Below, in pieces: positions 46,565 through 57,197 of a stretch of DNA of 64,000 nt. Every line of letters begins with the position of its first letter. Positions within the stretch are counted from its first letter, which is position 1. Origin of the DNA: Verticillium longisporum (taxonomy: Eukaryota > Ascomycota > Sordariomycetes > Glomerellales > Plectosphaerellaceae); NCBI GenBank assembly GCA_019188255.1, contig JAETXT010000006.1:5084001-5148000 (forward strand), in the 5' to 3' direction. A program made the position numbers and the translations under genes. The notes under the pieces were generated by a model. That model did not search any database. It saw only the letters and a list, made by a program, of their open reading frames with translations, and was not told where the DNA came from.

Positions 46565-48880
46565 TCATCCTAATGAACTTGATGTTTCGAAAGTTGGCCC
46601 GAAATCAGACACTATGGTAGACGCCTTGTTGGGGTACTCTTCACTCCAAGATCCAAGATGCAACACGTCAGAAGTTGCCTCAGAACCGAAATGACCAGAC
46701 AAATGGGATCGAGTCTCCCAAATATCATGCTTTGCAAACGTGTTGTTTGGCGGTTCGCTCGCCGTGCCTCTGATTCTAGAGGAATGAGACGAACCAAGGA
46801 ATGAGAACCCATCATTTGGGGGATGCGCTGAACTGTCAACCGTAGCGGTCAACGCAGACTTCGAAATCGATTCCACAGATCGGATAGCTGCCTCGTCCTT
46901 CCACCACTGGAATAGAACATCCAGCTCCCAGCGCTTTGTGTCTACAATCTTGAGGTGTGTGCTATTTGTAAAGATAGTGGCGAGAATCTCCACCTGCAGC
47001 GGTGAGATGCGGAGATATTGAAGGAGCCAGCGATTGATATAGTCGGTCTTGTTCATCGCCTTAGTATCACGGAGTATACAAGATATTTCGTACTCTTTGA
47101 ATGCGGCACGCATCTGATCTCCCCTGTCAACAGTATTCATGTGCGACTTGGCAACCTGCTTCAAGTTGGACAATACGGTCAAAGGCTCGCGCCTAAGGAG
47201 ATGGTGAGGCTGAGATAGTAGCGCGGGATGACGACGGTAGAAAAAGGTCTCCTCCGTGTCGGATGTAGAATCATCTAGGATGATTTCGTCGTCCGTTGGT
47301 AGACCAAGTGCAAAGGCTATATGGTAGGGTGGATCTTCATGAGGTGCTGCTTCCGCCATGCAACGCTTGTAAAGCTCGCGAACTCGGGTGGTCGCCTCTT
47401 CTAGACGTGCCAGCTGCACTGGTTCGTCCGCTCGAAAGTTGCGCAGGCGTTCGAGTTCTGTGGCACTGACCGTACGATTCGTGCGCTCCTTCAGACCCAA
47501 ATTGTACGTGAGCTCTTCCCGATATGAGAGAATATCGTCCACTTCTTCTTGGGCAATGTTCATCTCGGCAATGGCATCCGACAGGTCGCTCCACAGTGGG
47601 TGAACCTCGACCGAAGGCTCGACCGAAGGGCGATCCGGCAAAATGCCCATCAACATGGAACGCATACCCGCTGATTCTTGGGCTTCAGCTTTTGCTTGCA
47701 CATCATGTTCCTTTGTGTTGTCAGTTGTGATGTCGGCCATAGCCAGCGTTCTGAAAAAACGAATCTCGAGCCGGTTGCTATCTTCCTCCAGCTGGTCTAA
47801 ATCCACCTCGAGGCCCTCGTACTCGGTTTCCTTGGTGTGATAGTCCGTCCGGAGAAGTTGCATTTCCTGGAAGCGAATCTGAAGTGGCGTAGATGAGGCA
47901 ACAAGTTCGGCCCGCTGACTGCTGGCAATCAGTCTACGGGCAAGGTCCATGAACGCATTATCAGCCTCGTCTTTGCGTCGACGAAGGTCTCTCAACTGTT
48001 TCCTGTTGCCAGCCATTGACACTCGCGATCGCTCGGCTTGCTGTCGCTTCTGTTTCAAAAGCGTCCACAATCTTTGTATCTCAACATCGGAGTAGTGCTC
48101 ATAATTCGCCTCAGATTCAGCTATGTGGGGACTTGATATTGAATCGTTTTGTGTAAAGCGTGCCATGTGATGGCGTATTTTGGCTGTGATGTCTTTCCTT
48201 TTCCGCATGATGGCGGCGGGCGTTCCTGCGGTTGGTGGCAGTGGTGGAAAGGCATGGTCGTGATCGCTTTCGCGTTCTGTTGAGTCGGCATCGGTGAGAT
48301 CGTCGTGTTCTTCGGAATACTCTGCCTGCAAGGGCAAGGGGGGCGTCAGTGTCGTGAGCATGGAAGAACGACGAGCGCCAAGTTCATGCAGCTCATCGTG
48401 CTGGTCTAGTCGCCAGGGCTGGGGGGCCAGCTGCTCAGCTGGCAGCCCAAGGCGTCTCCTATCGAGGAGTGGCTCGTTTTGGGGTTGCGAGGTAGGCAGC
48501 AAGGGTCGAGAAAGGGAAATGTTGGGTAGATTTGGCTTTGAATTGGGCACATCATTGCTTGTCTGTTGTTTCGGTCGAGAAGGTCGTGGTGGTGGTGGTG
48601 GCGGCAGCGGTAGGGGCGGCGACAACGGCGACGCCGTGGGTGGACGATGGGGAATCGCCAAAGTCCCGGGCAGCATACCGTCGGTGTCCCGTAGTTCTGT
48701 TGTCGATGTGGGCAAGGGAGCCTCGTTGGAAGATCGCGACGAGCCATCCGTTGGCCAAGTTGTTGTGTTGTCGAGTCGCGACTGTTGTGGAAAGGCGGAA
48801 GTGAGGATGAACGTCTGGACGCGTTGGTCGAGGAACGGGGGGCTAGGAAAGCAACAGGCTGTTCGGCACGTGGTTGCCAT
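46565..48880 (-). CDS. Large coiled-coil protein, function unknown
   Basis: Single exon, 771 residues. The first 250 residues are disordered, with a proline run near 88-100 (PPLPLPPPPPPRP) and many Ser, Thr and acidic residues. Two helical, heptad-like stretches at about 262-330 (rich in Lys, Arg, Gln: LLKQKRQQAERSRV, RKQLRDLRRRKDEADN) and 340-375 predict coiled coils. A further Leu/Glu-rich region follows near 440-530. The end contains a compact, conserved-looking segment INRWLLQYLRISPLQVEIL and the phrase LDVLFQWWKDEAA. I do not recognise a named domain. It is probably a filamentous-fungus protein with a structural or scaffold role, but that is inference only. Confidence 0.8.
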   Translation of the reverse strand: MATTCRTACCFPSPPFLDQRVQTFILTSAFPQQSRLDNTTTWPTDGSSRSSNEAPLPTSTTELRDTDGMLPGTLAIPHRPPTASPLSPPLPLPPPPPPRPSRPKQQTSNDVPNSKPNLPNISLSRPLLPTSQPQNEPLLDRRRLGLPAEQLAPQPWRLDQHDELHELGARRSSMLTTLTPPLPLQAEYSEEHDDLTDADSTERESDHDHAFPPLPPTAGTPAAIMRKRKDITAKIRHHMARFTQNDSISSPHIAESEANYEHYSDVEIQRLWTLLKQKRQQAERSRVSMAGNRKQLRDLRRRKDEADNAFMDLARRLIASSQRAELVASSTPLQIRFQEMQLLRTDYHTKETEYEGLEVDLDQLEEDSNRLEIRFFRTLAMADITTDNTKEHDVQAKAEAQESAGMRSMLMGILPDRPSVEPSVEVHPLWSDLSDAIAEMNIAQEEVDDILSYREELTYNLGLKERTNRTVSATELERLRNFRADEPVQLARLEEATTRVRELYKRCMAEAAPHEDPPYHIAFALGLPTDDEIILDDSTSDTEETFFYRRHPALLSQPHHLLRREPLTVLSNLKQVAKSHMNTVDRGDQMRAAFKEYEISCILRDTKAMNKTDYINRWLLQYLRISPLQVEILATIFTNSTHLKIVDTKRWELDVLFQWWKDEAAIRSVESISKSALTATVDSSAHPPNDGFSFLGSSHSSRIRGTASEPPNNTFAKHDIWETRSHLSGHFGSEATSDVLHLGSWSEEYPNKASTIVSDFGPTFETSSSLG

Positions 48881-50814
48881 CTAGCTATGGTGCAAACGCG
48901 ATAACGACAAGCTTATGTTGTGTACGCAATGCACAGAGCTGGCATGCTGGTACGGCTGTTTTATAGTGAGTCATTCGAGAGGTTCATCTCTACACAGAGC
49001 ATGTGTAGGAGAGACAAATGGGAGAGGAGGGGGGAGCCTGCGAGTGAGGCGTCTATCTCACTCGGTGAAAGACTGACGACGCCGGAGGTATTGAGAGGTG
49101 TGTGTCGTCGGCTGGTGTGTGGCATTTGGGTAAGTTGAGCTGAGGTACGAACTCGGCTCTCGGATGATTAGAGCTTGGATGCCAAGGAGAGCGGGTGAGG
49201 AAATTACAGGACAGGAGGATCTGCCTCGTCTTTCGTACCTTGTCCAAACGGCCCCCAATCTGGCGGACAAAACAGCAGCTCAACGAGTATGCATGGAAGC
49301 ATAATACGTTATCATCATGTGGAGGGCAACTCATCAGAGTGCGACGGCCTTTCGAGCAAAGTCCCACTTTTCTCTCTGCCGTCGGCAGGAAGCAGCGACG
49401 GGAGCTAGGTTGAGCCCCCAAGCTAGGGAAGGCGCGAGCGCTAGCATTGCGCTGATCGTGGGGGACTACAGGGGGGGCAAGACCCGAGGGCCCACTACCC
49501 GGAAGGCAGCTAGCTACCTGCCTAGCTGTACGGTATGGTAGCTTTGTGATAACACGATGGATGATCAGATGGCGCCGAGAATTCGGCAGAGGAAAGGAAA
49601 GTGCATTCACAACCTACGGGTGGCGCACCTGCCGTCTCTGCGCTCCATACAATTGGAAGGGACACACGAATACCGGAAGGCAAGTATCTTAGGTACCTAC
49701 CTACCTAGGTAGGTACCTGGGTACCGTAAAGGTGAGATGAGGTAGGTAGAACGATGTGACAGCCTGCGCAGCCACTGCTTGTTCCTCTTACATGTTGCTA
49801 CCACTCTCAAATGTGTATTGTGTGCTTCACACCATACCCCTCATCCCACCTTCCCCGTCTCACTGTTCCGCAGGATCCATGTACAGATACGTCCGCCTCG
49901 GAACCCACACCCAAAAGCTTGCCAACCAACACTGGCGACACAGGCCACCATCAAGGCAGGCTGTCATGATAATTTGGGCACCGACACATGTCCTTTCAAA
50001 CAGCCCTTACGCCGACGGACAAGAGTCAATGCAGCTGAAGCCATGTGCACCGCTTGCGTGTCTGGCTGCCCATGAAGTTTGGGCTCATATTGCGCCTGAA
50101 CAGCACTATGCTTCGAAAAGCCGAAAAGCCGCGTCTTTCTTTCCGTTCATGACGCATCGCATCGTGATCTGGCCAGCGGTGGTTCAATCGGTCGGTCACC
50201 CAGATCGAGCCACATCCAGCATATTGTCTTTGAGCCACATACTGGTGCATACCTAGGTCCGCATGGAGTCATTCTGCCAGCATACCCCGTCTGCCCGCTT
50301 TCGCACCCTGTTGCGTCCCAATCGAGTTGGGTCAAATCGAGCCTCCGTCTTCCAGGTCATCACTTTGCAGCCTGCCCAACGTTGCATAGCACCATGTCCC
50401 ACCCCCCCTCGAAACAGGCCGACAGTGCGTGCATATCGGTGCAGTCTGCCAGTCAAATCTCCCTCGAACCGTCACGGGTTCTGCTACAGCGCATACTCCC
50501 GCCAGCAACTCAGAGGAAGAGGTTGTATGCTCAAAGCTCAAGGCCCAAGGCCGAAGGCCCGACGCCCCTCGCCTTATCTAGTAGTTCCCTGCCTTGTTCC
50601 AATCGTCGGGCTGCCACCACATGACCAGGACCTCGTTCGGCACCTTTCTTCCTCCCCATCAACTTGCGTCAGCCTCGAACTTACGTCCTTTTGCTTTCAC
50701 CCTCCCCGATCGTCGGGACACGACAGATGCCCCAGCCAGCTGTGGTGCTGGTCTTGTGCAAACTTGCTCTGACGTACAACAACTCACTCGCAACTTCATG
50801 CAGCGCTTCTCACC
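48881..50814. other. Intergenic, divergent; contains TACCTAGGTA palindromes
   Basis: About 1.9 kb between divergent genes. At 49689-49725 an array of overlapping GGTACC, TACCTA and CCTAGG palindromes stands out. Short open frames show no domain. Confidence 0.5.
49689..49725. repeat. Palindromic GGTACC/CCTAGG cluster
   Basis: About 37 bases built from TTAGGTACCTACC, TACCTAGGTA and AGGTACCTGGGTACC. The segment is nearly self-complementary and could form a hairpin. Similar but shorter patches occur at 24323-24340 and 41425-41439. Confidence 0.7.
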
Positions 50815-52358
50815 ATGCGCAAACATAGATCCGACAAACACAGGCCACGGTCTGAGTGGAGCGAATGGATCTGGTCCGAAGAGCATGGAACCTGGTACCA
50901 TGTACGCCAGCGATCAAATGGTATGAAACCTTGATATGTTCCCCCCTCCCTTGGGTTAATTCAGAGCTAACACATGCCCAGGCGAGTGGTTGTATGAAGA
51001 CCAAAATGGCCAGGCCTTGGGTGGTGCTGCCGCGGAAGACTCTGCAACTCCACGACAGGATATGGACGACCTAGTACAGGGTTTGAGTACCTTGTCCACC
51101 AATGCCGAAGACGACTTCGAAGCTGATGATGGCCTTGGCGAAGCCTCTACGCAACGTTGGTTAATTAACCTATCATTACCAGGAAAACTCCCACTCTAAC
51201 GCGTTACTGGTTGCAGAGACAGAATACCAATTCACCAATGCAACGCACGAGTCTGATCGTTCCCGTCGTCACCGGCACAAGGGCAAGAACAAGCACGTTA
51301 CCTATGAAGACGTTTTGGAGCAGGAACAGGTCCCTGAGCCGGAGGGTGCGGGCGCCTATGAACCAAACCCCGGCCCTGAAGTCAACCCAACGTCCGTATA
51401 TGGTGCGCTCGACATATCCAACGACCCCGAAATAGCGCAACTGCTGGAAGAAAACCCCGAACTATCAACGTTCTATCCCCAGAAAGGGGCCTCCTCCAGT
51501 CGTGGAGCGTATGGTAAGTACTTTACCGGCGTCCAGAAACTACCGAATCGTGACTATGCTTACCTAGGTCAGCATCCGTCAATCCACGCGATCGCCAGGC
51601 CGCCCAGCAGGATCACATTTCAGGCGATGGTCAGGTCGGCGACAGAGAAGTCCTGGACAAACGTAGGCTACTCGAACATTTGTTCAGGAACGAAACTGAC
51701 GTCTTGCTCAGGTTACAAGGTTCACAAGTCTAAATACTTTCAGGTTGGCGAGGTAGGGCACAACAACGCAGTCATTCACACGTGGAAAACCATTGACGTG
51801 TAAACAGGTGTTCAAAGTGCTATGGCCAGAACCTATGGGAGTCATGGCGGGCGCCCCCACGCTTTCCGATAGAGACGCGCTTAGAGATCGATATGGCGGG
51901 CTGGTACATGTCGGTTTCCGCAGATTCATTGTGATAGCGACAGATGAGGGTCACAGTACTTGTGTGTACGTTGCTAGTTCTACTCGGAGCATGTGTCGCT
52001 TCTTGCTGATCCCGTACACAGGCCCATCCTTACATACGGAGGTCAAGGCTGTAGGAAAAAGGGTGTCAAGCCCCGGCACCACGGAATTATCTACACGTCA
52101 AAAGAACCTCTAATGCTTGAAGGCGAGCCGACGCTTGGTGCGCCTCCAGCAAGAATGGAGGTTACGACAAAGGGCGAGAAGCTCTCAAAGTCTTCTCGTG
52201 CCAATTACTCCAAGATGATGACCGTTGAACACAACGTCAAAGTCATGTTCATTGGACGAATCGGAGCTGACTACCCAGTTGTCTATACTGCCATCAATGA
52301 CTGCTGGGACAACAAGGATCACCACAGGCAGGACAACGATGATGGGCAGGCAATGTGA
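50815..52358 (+). CDS. DUF6590 protein, seven exons
   Basis: Exons 50815-50920, 50982-51155, 51217-51513, 51573-51662, 51712-51752, 51808-51965 and 52022-52358 give 400 residues. All six introns are GT-AG, 49-61 bases, and phases agree. The N-terminus (SEWSEWIWSEEHGTWYHVRQ) and the C-terminal domain mark the family: KYFQVGEVFKVLWPEP across a splice, RRFIVIATDEGHSTCVPILT, YGGQGCRKKGVKPRHHGIIY, then SRANYSKMMTVEHNVKVMFI. DUF6590 domains are abundant in Pezizomycotina and have no known activity. The 41-base fifth exon and several misleading long frames make this gene easy to miss or misjoin. The third intron could use an acceptor at 51565 instead of 51572, but that would put the next exon out of frame with the domain. 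Confidence 0.88.
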
Positions 52359-53712
52359 CATTGAAAGATGTTGCGTACACTCTTGACCTGCGGAGACCGA
52401 GGTGTCCGAGTCGGCGTCTCCGGTTGCATACCGCGATATAAATACGTTTGTGAGGAGGGTTCCCTTCACCACACCAAGGCGTCGCGATAGCGTCACCGTT
52501 CATGGAGGCAGTGCGTGTGCGCGCAGCATGCGGGTCCTTCCCGAGCTGTGTGCTCACTTGCCGATTGCGATTTTGATTCAGGATATGAGGTAATATACGT
52601 TGAGCGGAGAGCACGGGAAACAGCCAGCATGCTTGAAAGGCTGGGTACTGCGTCATGACATGAGAGAAGCACGTTAGGAGGTGTTATGAGATAGTTGTTT
52701 CCAGTGTACCCGAAGACTGTACCGACCGATATGTACATGCAGAATGCCATTGCCAACTGTTTCTTTTGCTTCTCAGCACACGTGTCTCTTGTTTCTTCCG
52801 TAGAACTGCCCCGTGTCCCTGGAGGAGTCAGGGCCGCGACGACGCCATTCGGTCATGGCCTCTGGACAGGTGCATACCCTCGTGGCGAAGCTTTGAGATC
52901 ACATGACTCAAGTGCTTTACGCCACGACGACCTACGGCGGCTTTGGAACTCAAGGCTAGCTGGTGGAAGAAGAATCAGAAAGTGAAATGTGAAAACTGAG
53001 GAGCGGCGCCACAACGCGTCGCCGGATCTGAGGCACAGGCTGTTCCTGCAGCGAATGTGCAATTTCCAATGTTTTGGGATTTGGTCCCTGGTTGCCTAGC
53101 GTGGCGCGACGCCCGACCAAGGCGGCCCTGCTCAAAGCCCTGCTTAAAGCACCTAGTACCGAATGAAAATAGGAACAAATGTCTGTTCCCATTGGACAAG
53201 CTTCACAACCGACGAGGACGAGGAGATGTCGATGGGTCGAGTCGGTGAAACCCCACACAGCATCTCGGTGTGGCAGCGGTGAACCCCCGCCCAGGCTTGG
53301 CTCGGAGAAGGGGGACGACAAGGGTTAGCTTCCCCGGACAATGTCCATCTTTGCTTCTTCTCAGCAGTTGTGAGCCGAGCCTCGGTATCTCCCCCGCAAA
53401 CGTCATGTTCCAATAGCCCATTCGGTGTGGAGAGGTCTGGATTCTGCGTGGCATCTGTTTAGCAATACAGGACAGTTTCTCCAGATCCAGCGTCTGAGCC
53501 CCCCTGATCTGGTCAGCAGCAACCTTCTCGACTAAGCCGACACCTGACGACAAAACGATTGAGAGAGTTTGAATTCTGTCGACTGGCTCATTCTTCTTCT
53601 TGCATTCATCCTTTCCAATCTCTCCCCCAATCCTCCATCCTCGAGCTCCCCGCCCGCTGCCGACCCTTGACCCCTTCAATCTTCTCCCCTCGAACACGTC
53701 ACGACCGCAACT
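52359..53712. other. Intergenic, no gene seen
   Basis: About 1.35 kb. The last 150 bases before 53713 are pyrimidine rich (TCTTCTTCTTGC, CTCCCC) as in a fungal promoter. Minus-strand frames here overlap the next gene's leader and have no domain. Confidence 0.5.
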
Positions 53713-54665
53713 ATGGTTTCCGAGACGGATATCCACGACTACCCCTCCCTCTTCTCCCTCAAGGGCAAGGTCGCCGTCATCACGGGTGGCTCCCGCGGCC
53801 TCGGCCTGCACGCAGCATCCGCGTAAGCATCGTGTTTTCTGCCTTCCCTCCCTCCATTATGCCAGCCGGCAAACTGTGTCAAACCACACGCGCTGACCTG
53901 TGCCCATGCGAACCCTCCAGCATCCTGCAAGCCGGCGCCTCCAAGGTCTTCATCTCGTCCCGCAAAGCGGCAGCCTGCGACTCGGCCTGCAAAGAGCTCA
54001 ACGCGCTCCCGAACCTCGCGCCCGGCGCCGTCGCCATCGCGGCGCCCGCCGACATTGCCACCCCCGAGGGCGTCGCGTCGCTGCTGGCGACGGTCAAGAA
54101 GCACACGCCGCACGTGGACCTGCTGCTCGCCAACGCGGGCGCGACGTGGGGCGAGGCGTTCGACAGCCACCCCGATGGGGCCTTCGCCAAGGTCATGGAC
54201 CTCAACGTCAAGGCCGTGTTCGCGACGATCCGCGACTTTGCGCCGCTGCTGCAGGTGCGGGCGTCGCGCGACGACCCCAGCCGCGTCATCATCACGGCGT
54301 CGGTCGCCGGCCTCGGCGTCGGCTCGCTCGGCGAGGCCGGCACCTACGGCTACAGCGCCAGCAAGGCCGCCGTCATCCACCTCGGCCGCAACCTCGCGCT
54401 CGAGCTCGGCGGCCGCGGCATCCCGGTCAACTCGATCGCCCCCGGCTTCTTCCCCAGCAAAATGTCAAACGGCCTGCTCGACATGGCCGGCGGGCCCGAG
54501 GTCGTCGGCAAGGGCAACCCCATGGGCCGCCTCGGACGGCCCGAGGACATTGCCGGCGCTGTCGTCTATCTGGCGAGCCGCGCTGGGTCGCACGTCAATG
54601 GCGAGACGATTGCCATCGACGGCGGCGCGCTGTGGGCGCGGGGCGAGCTGAACGTGAAGCTGTAG
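53713..54665 (+). CDS. Short-chain dehydrogenase/reductase (RhlG-like 3-oxoacyl reductase type)
   Basis: Exons 53713-53822 and 53921-54665 (98-base intron) give 284 residues, a classical SDR size. The NADP site reads VAVITGGSRGLGLH (residues about 20-33), the NAG motif is LLLANAGATW, the catalytic Ser sits in IITASVAG, and the catalytic Tyr/Lys in YGYSASKAA (about residue 180). After that come PGFFPSKM and a C-terminal GGPEVVG...GRPEDIAGAVVYLASRAGSHVNG, ending IDGGALW. Fungal proteins with this pattern are often labelled rhamnolipid-type 3-oxoacyl reductase, but substrates are unproven. The coding DNA is very GC rich with GC-ending codons, as in the neighbouring methyltransferase, so antisense frames here are artefacts. 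Confidence 0.92.
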
Positions 54666-54895
54666 ACAGGATGGGTGGATGAACGAGCGAGGCAGTAAAG
54701 CTGTAAACCAGGATGGCGTGGGATGAATAAAGATCGAGGCAGTGTCACTGATGAAATGAGATCACTGTTGTACAATTGTTGTTTTCTTGTATTACGGGTC
54801 ATGTGACGACGGGCCATCAGGTGAAACATCTCGGCACTCTGAAATCTTTGCTGCTATGAGTCTACTATGCATAATCATTCATCATGTCCCGTCCA

Positions 54896-56516
54896 CTAGA
54901 TTCCATCACCGGCGAGAGGCTTCCTCGCGACCCACGTGCTGGCGCGGTACAGCGTCTGCATCATCGACTCGTCGTCCTGGATGTAGGGCGCCGGGCGGTC
55001 CGTCTCGCGGGCCTCGACGACGAAGCCGACGCGCTCGACGAGGGCCATGACCTCGTCGTCGGCGAGCTCGAAGGAGCCCGGATCGGCGATGCCGGACGAG
55101 TTGTTGTAGTCGTGCTCGCCGTCGCCGTCGTCGTCGCGGCCGTGGTTGCCGGGCGCGTTGTTCTCAAAGTGCCACAGCAGGGGCCCGACGTTGACGAGGA
55201 TGCCGCCGGGCTTGAGGCAGCTGAGGATGGTCTCGAGGTAGCGCACGAGGTTGGGCGCCGTGTCGAGGAAGAAGACGGTGGCGACGACGTCGTAGGTTGC
55301 GCGCCGCGCCTCGTCGCCGTAGAGACAGAGGAAATCGGCGGCGCACATGGACATGGTGCCTGGCTGGGAGGGAGGAGACGACAACGACGACACTGAGGCG
55401 AGGGCGGTGCCTGGGTGTAGGTCTGGCACGGCGTAGCTGCGCAGGTGGTTCTCGCGCGTGCGGTGGTTCGAGAAGGTGTGAACCCAGGGGAAGATGGTGA
55501 ACTGGCCGGCGGTCTTGGTGTGGTTGAGGATAAAGTCCGAGGCGAGGAGCTGGTGGTAGGAGATCTCGTTGCCCTCGACGTCACAGCCGGCGCGGCAGAG
55601 TTCGAAGACGAGGCGGCCGAGACCGGCGCCGGGGACGAGGACGCTGAGATTTGCGCCGCTGTCGTTGCCACTGCTGCTGCTGCTTGTGGTGGCAAGGCGC
55701 GCGCGCTGGCTCTCGACGGCGGCGAAGACGGGGCTATAGGAGGCCTGGCGCTCGGCGGCGCCGGCGGCGGTCCAGTCGCGGAAGAACTGGCGCAGGGTGC
55801 TGCGAGCCTTGTCGATGTCGCTGTGCTTGGCGATGCCCACCCACTCGCGGGCGAGGGCCGGCTCGTCGGGCGAGGCCGAGGCAGCAGGGTCAGGATTGGC
55901 GAGGCCAAAGGACTTGATGCCGTGGTGGGCTATGGCACGGGCCAGTTGTGCGTTGGCGTCGATGGCTTCGTCGGTGCGGTCGAGAGTGTCCAGAAAGTTA
56001 AAGGGGGTGCCGCGAGCATCTGCCATTGGGCCTGGGGCAGGGCGTAGAAGCTCTGGCGGCGCAGGTGGGTGACGTTGAAATGTGCCACCTTGGCATATTG
56101 GCTGATGTTTGGTCAGCGAGAGCCTGATTGCTGTGTGCATGTGTTCAGGGGAGAGAGATGCTGAAGAGGGATGCTGAAGAGGGATGCTGAAGAGGGATGC
56201 TGAAGAGGGTTCTTGAAGTGGGATGCGGAAGAGGAATGCTCAAGAGAGGGTACCAATGACAGGGTCGGCGGTCAAAATTCTGTGTCTGTCGTGTAACCAC
56301 CCATTCCCGTCGTGGGCCGGCAGGTCGCTCTCATGATGTGGTGCGGTGAGTCACGGCACGGGAAGGAAGCATCATGTGAAGACGTGCCCAAAGCCTTGTT
56401 GGGCGGCAAGCAACGTACAGGTAGGAGTCGAGGGCACAGCAGACGACCTTTTTTTCCTCCGGGTCCTCAAACATCTCGCCCGTCTGGTCCCAGGACCCGT
56501 CTTCGGCCGCGGCCAT
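54896..56516 (-). CDS. Carnosine N-methyltransferase-like (N2227 family), split by an apparent frameshift
   Basis: Exon 1 is 56516-56419 (ATG at 56516; ends ALDSYL) and exon 2 runs 56101-54896; the intron 56102-56418 is 317 bases, long for this genome. Exon 2 starts with the family phrase VAHFNVTHLRRQSFYALPQ, then meets a run of five G (plus strand 56003-56007), after which the continuing protein lies in another frame. One base is missing relative to a continuous frame; with it the protein would be about 434 residues. Downstream the SAM site is intact: VLVPGAGLGRLVFELC, GNEISYHQLL, FPWVHTFSNH, TVFFLDTAPN, PGGILVNVGPLLWHFEN. The family methylates carnosine or related histidine groups. Starting instead at the in-frame Met at 56140 would lose the conserved N-terminus. 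The break may be a real mutation or an assembly error in a homopolymer. Confidence 0.85.
56003..56007 (-). other. Frameshift point in the N2227 gene
   Basis: A five-base G run (C on the coding strand). The frame entering from exon 1 reaches LAAPP here and then runs to a stop within about 30 codons, while the conserved continuation FNFLDTLDR is one base out of phase. Confidence 0.75.
56157..56247. repeat. 13-base minisatellite inside the N2227 intron
   Basis: Seven tandem units of GATGCTGAAGAGG: four perfect (56157-56208) and three diverged. On the coding strand the repeat is pyrimidine rich (CCTCTTCAGCATC). It accounts for nearly a third of the unusually long intron. Confidence 0.93.
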
Positions 56517-56545
56517 ACTGAATCCTGTTTTGTTCTGCGCCTCTG

Positions 56546-56575
56546 TGGTGGTGGTGGTGGTGGTGGTGATGGTGG
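56546..56575. repeat. TGG trinucleotide repeat
   Basis: About ten TGG units with one GAT interruption, roughly 30 bases upstream of the N2227 start codon, probably in its leader. Confidence 0.9.
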
Positions 56576-56975
56576 GGTTGCAATAACCTCGACAGGGTTA
56601 GGTGCTTCCTAGCACTTGGCGTGGGGTAACGGGACGAGCTTCGACAGGGAAAGACGGGGTTCGAAGCAATGCTATCGCATGGCGGACGTGAGACATGGGC
56701 GATGGCAGAGGGGAGGGTGAGCCGGCCCCTGGACAAACCTGGCGAGATGCAGACGAGTAATGATGGATCATGGCTGCGGCTACCGGCGACGATTCTTTGG
56801 TGGAGGTGGGAATTTTGGCATTTCTGGCAAGGCGGAGAGGATGGGGTCGCCCGTCAAGTGCGTGATTGGCGGGGCCCTGTAAGCCTGCCTGCCAGCCTGC
56901 CTGCCAGCCTGCCGTCTCGCTTATCTGGGACCCTGACGGAGCCGATAACGCGCTCACCGTCTACGTCTTTCTACA

Positions 56976-57110
56976 GGAGGCAGCAATGATGCCTACCTCG
57001 AGGCAGCAACGATGCTTTGTCTTCTCAAAGAGGCAGCAACGGTGGGCTGTCTTTCTTGCAGGAAGCAGCAACTGGGGTCTGCATCTTTCTCACAGAGGCA
57101 GGAGTTTTAG
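56976..57110. repeat. Degenerate minisatellite, about 30-base unit
   Basis: The core GAGGCAGCAA(C/T)G recurs at about 56977, 57000, 57030, 57061 (GGAAGCAGCAAC) and 57094 (GAGGCAGGAG), each followed by a TCTT-rich segment. Unit length is 24-34 bases. Confidence 0.7.
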
Positions 57111-57197
57111 GTAGGACCCGAGGTACCTTACCTTGGTAACTTGGCCCCTGGGCTATGACTGATGCTCTCTTTCATCCTACGAACACAACATGCTACA

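Larger units (their letters stand above)
56517..57197. other. Intergenic with simple and tandem repeats
   Basis: The N2227 gene starts from here leftward; the minus-strand regulator ends here. A TGG trinucleotide run occupies 56546-56575. CCTGCCTGCCAG units lie near 56882-56912. A degenerate repeat of about 30 bases built on GAGGCAGCAAC lies at 56976-57110. No gene is seen. Confidence 0.6.

Noticed and set aside
54055..55908. Long antisense and alternative frames over the SDR and methyltransferase genes (up to 315 codons).
   Set aside because: Both genes have very high GC at third positions, which removes stop codons in other frames; the alternative frames are Ala/Arg/Ser low-complexity with no motifs.
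54896..56140. Start of the N2227 gene at the in-frame Met at 56140.
   Set aside because: It replaces the conserved N-terminus by unrelated residues read from the intron; exon 1 at 56419-56516 plus the correct acceptor at 56101 gives the family sequence.
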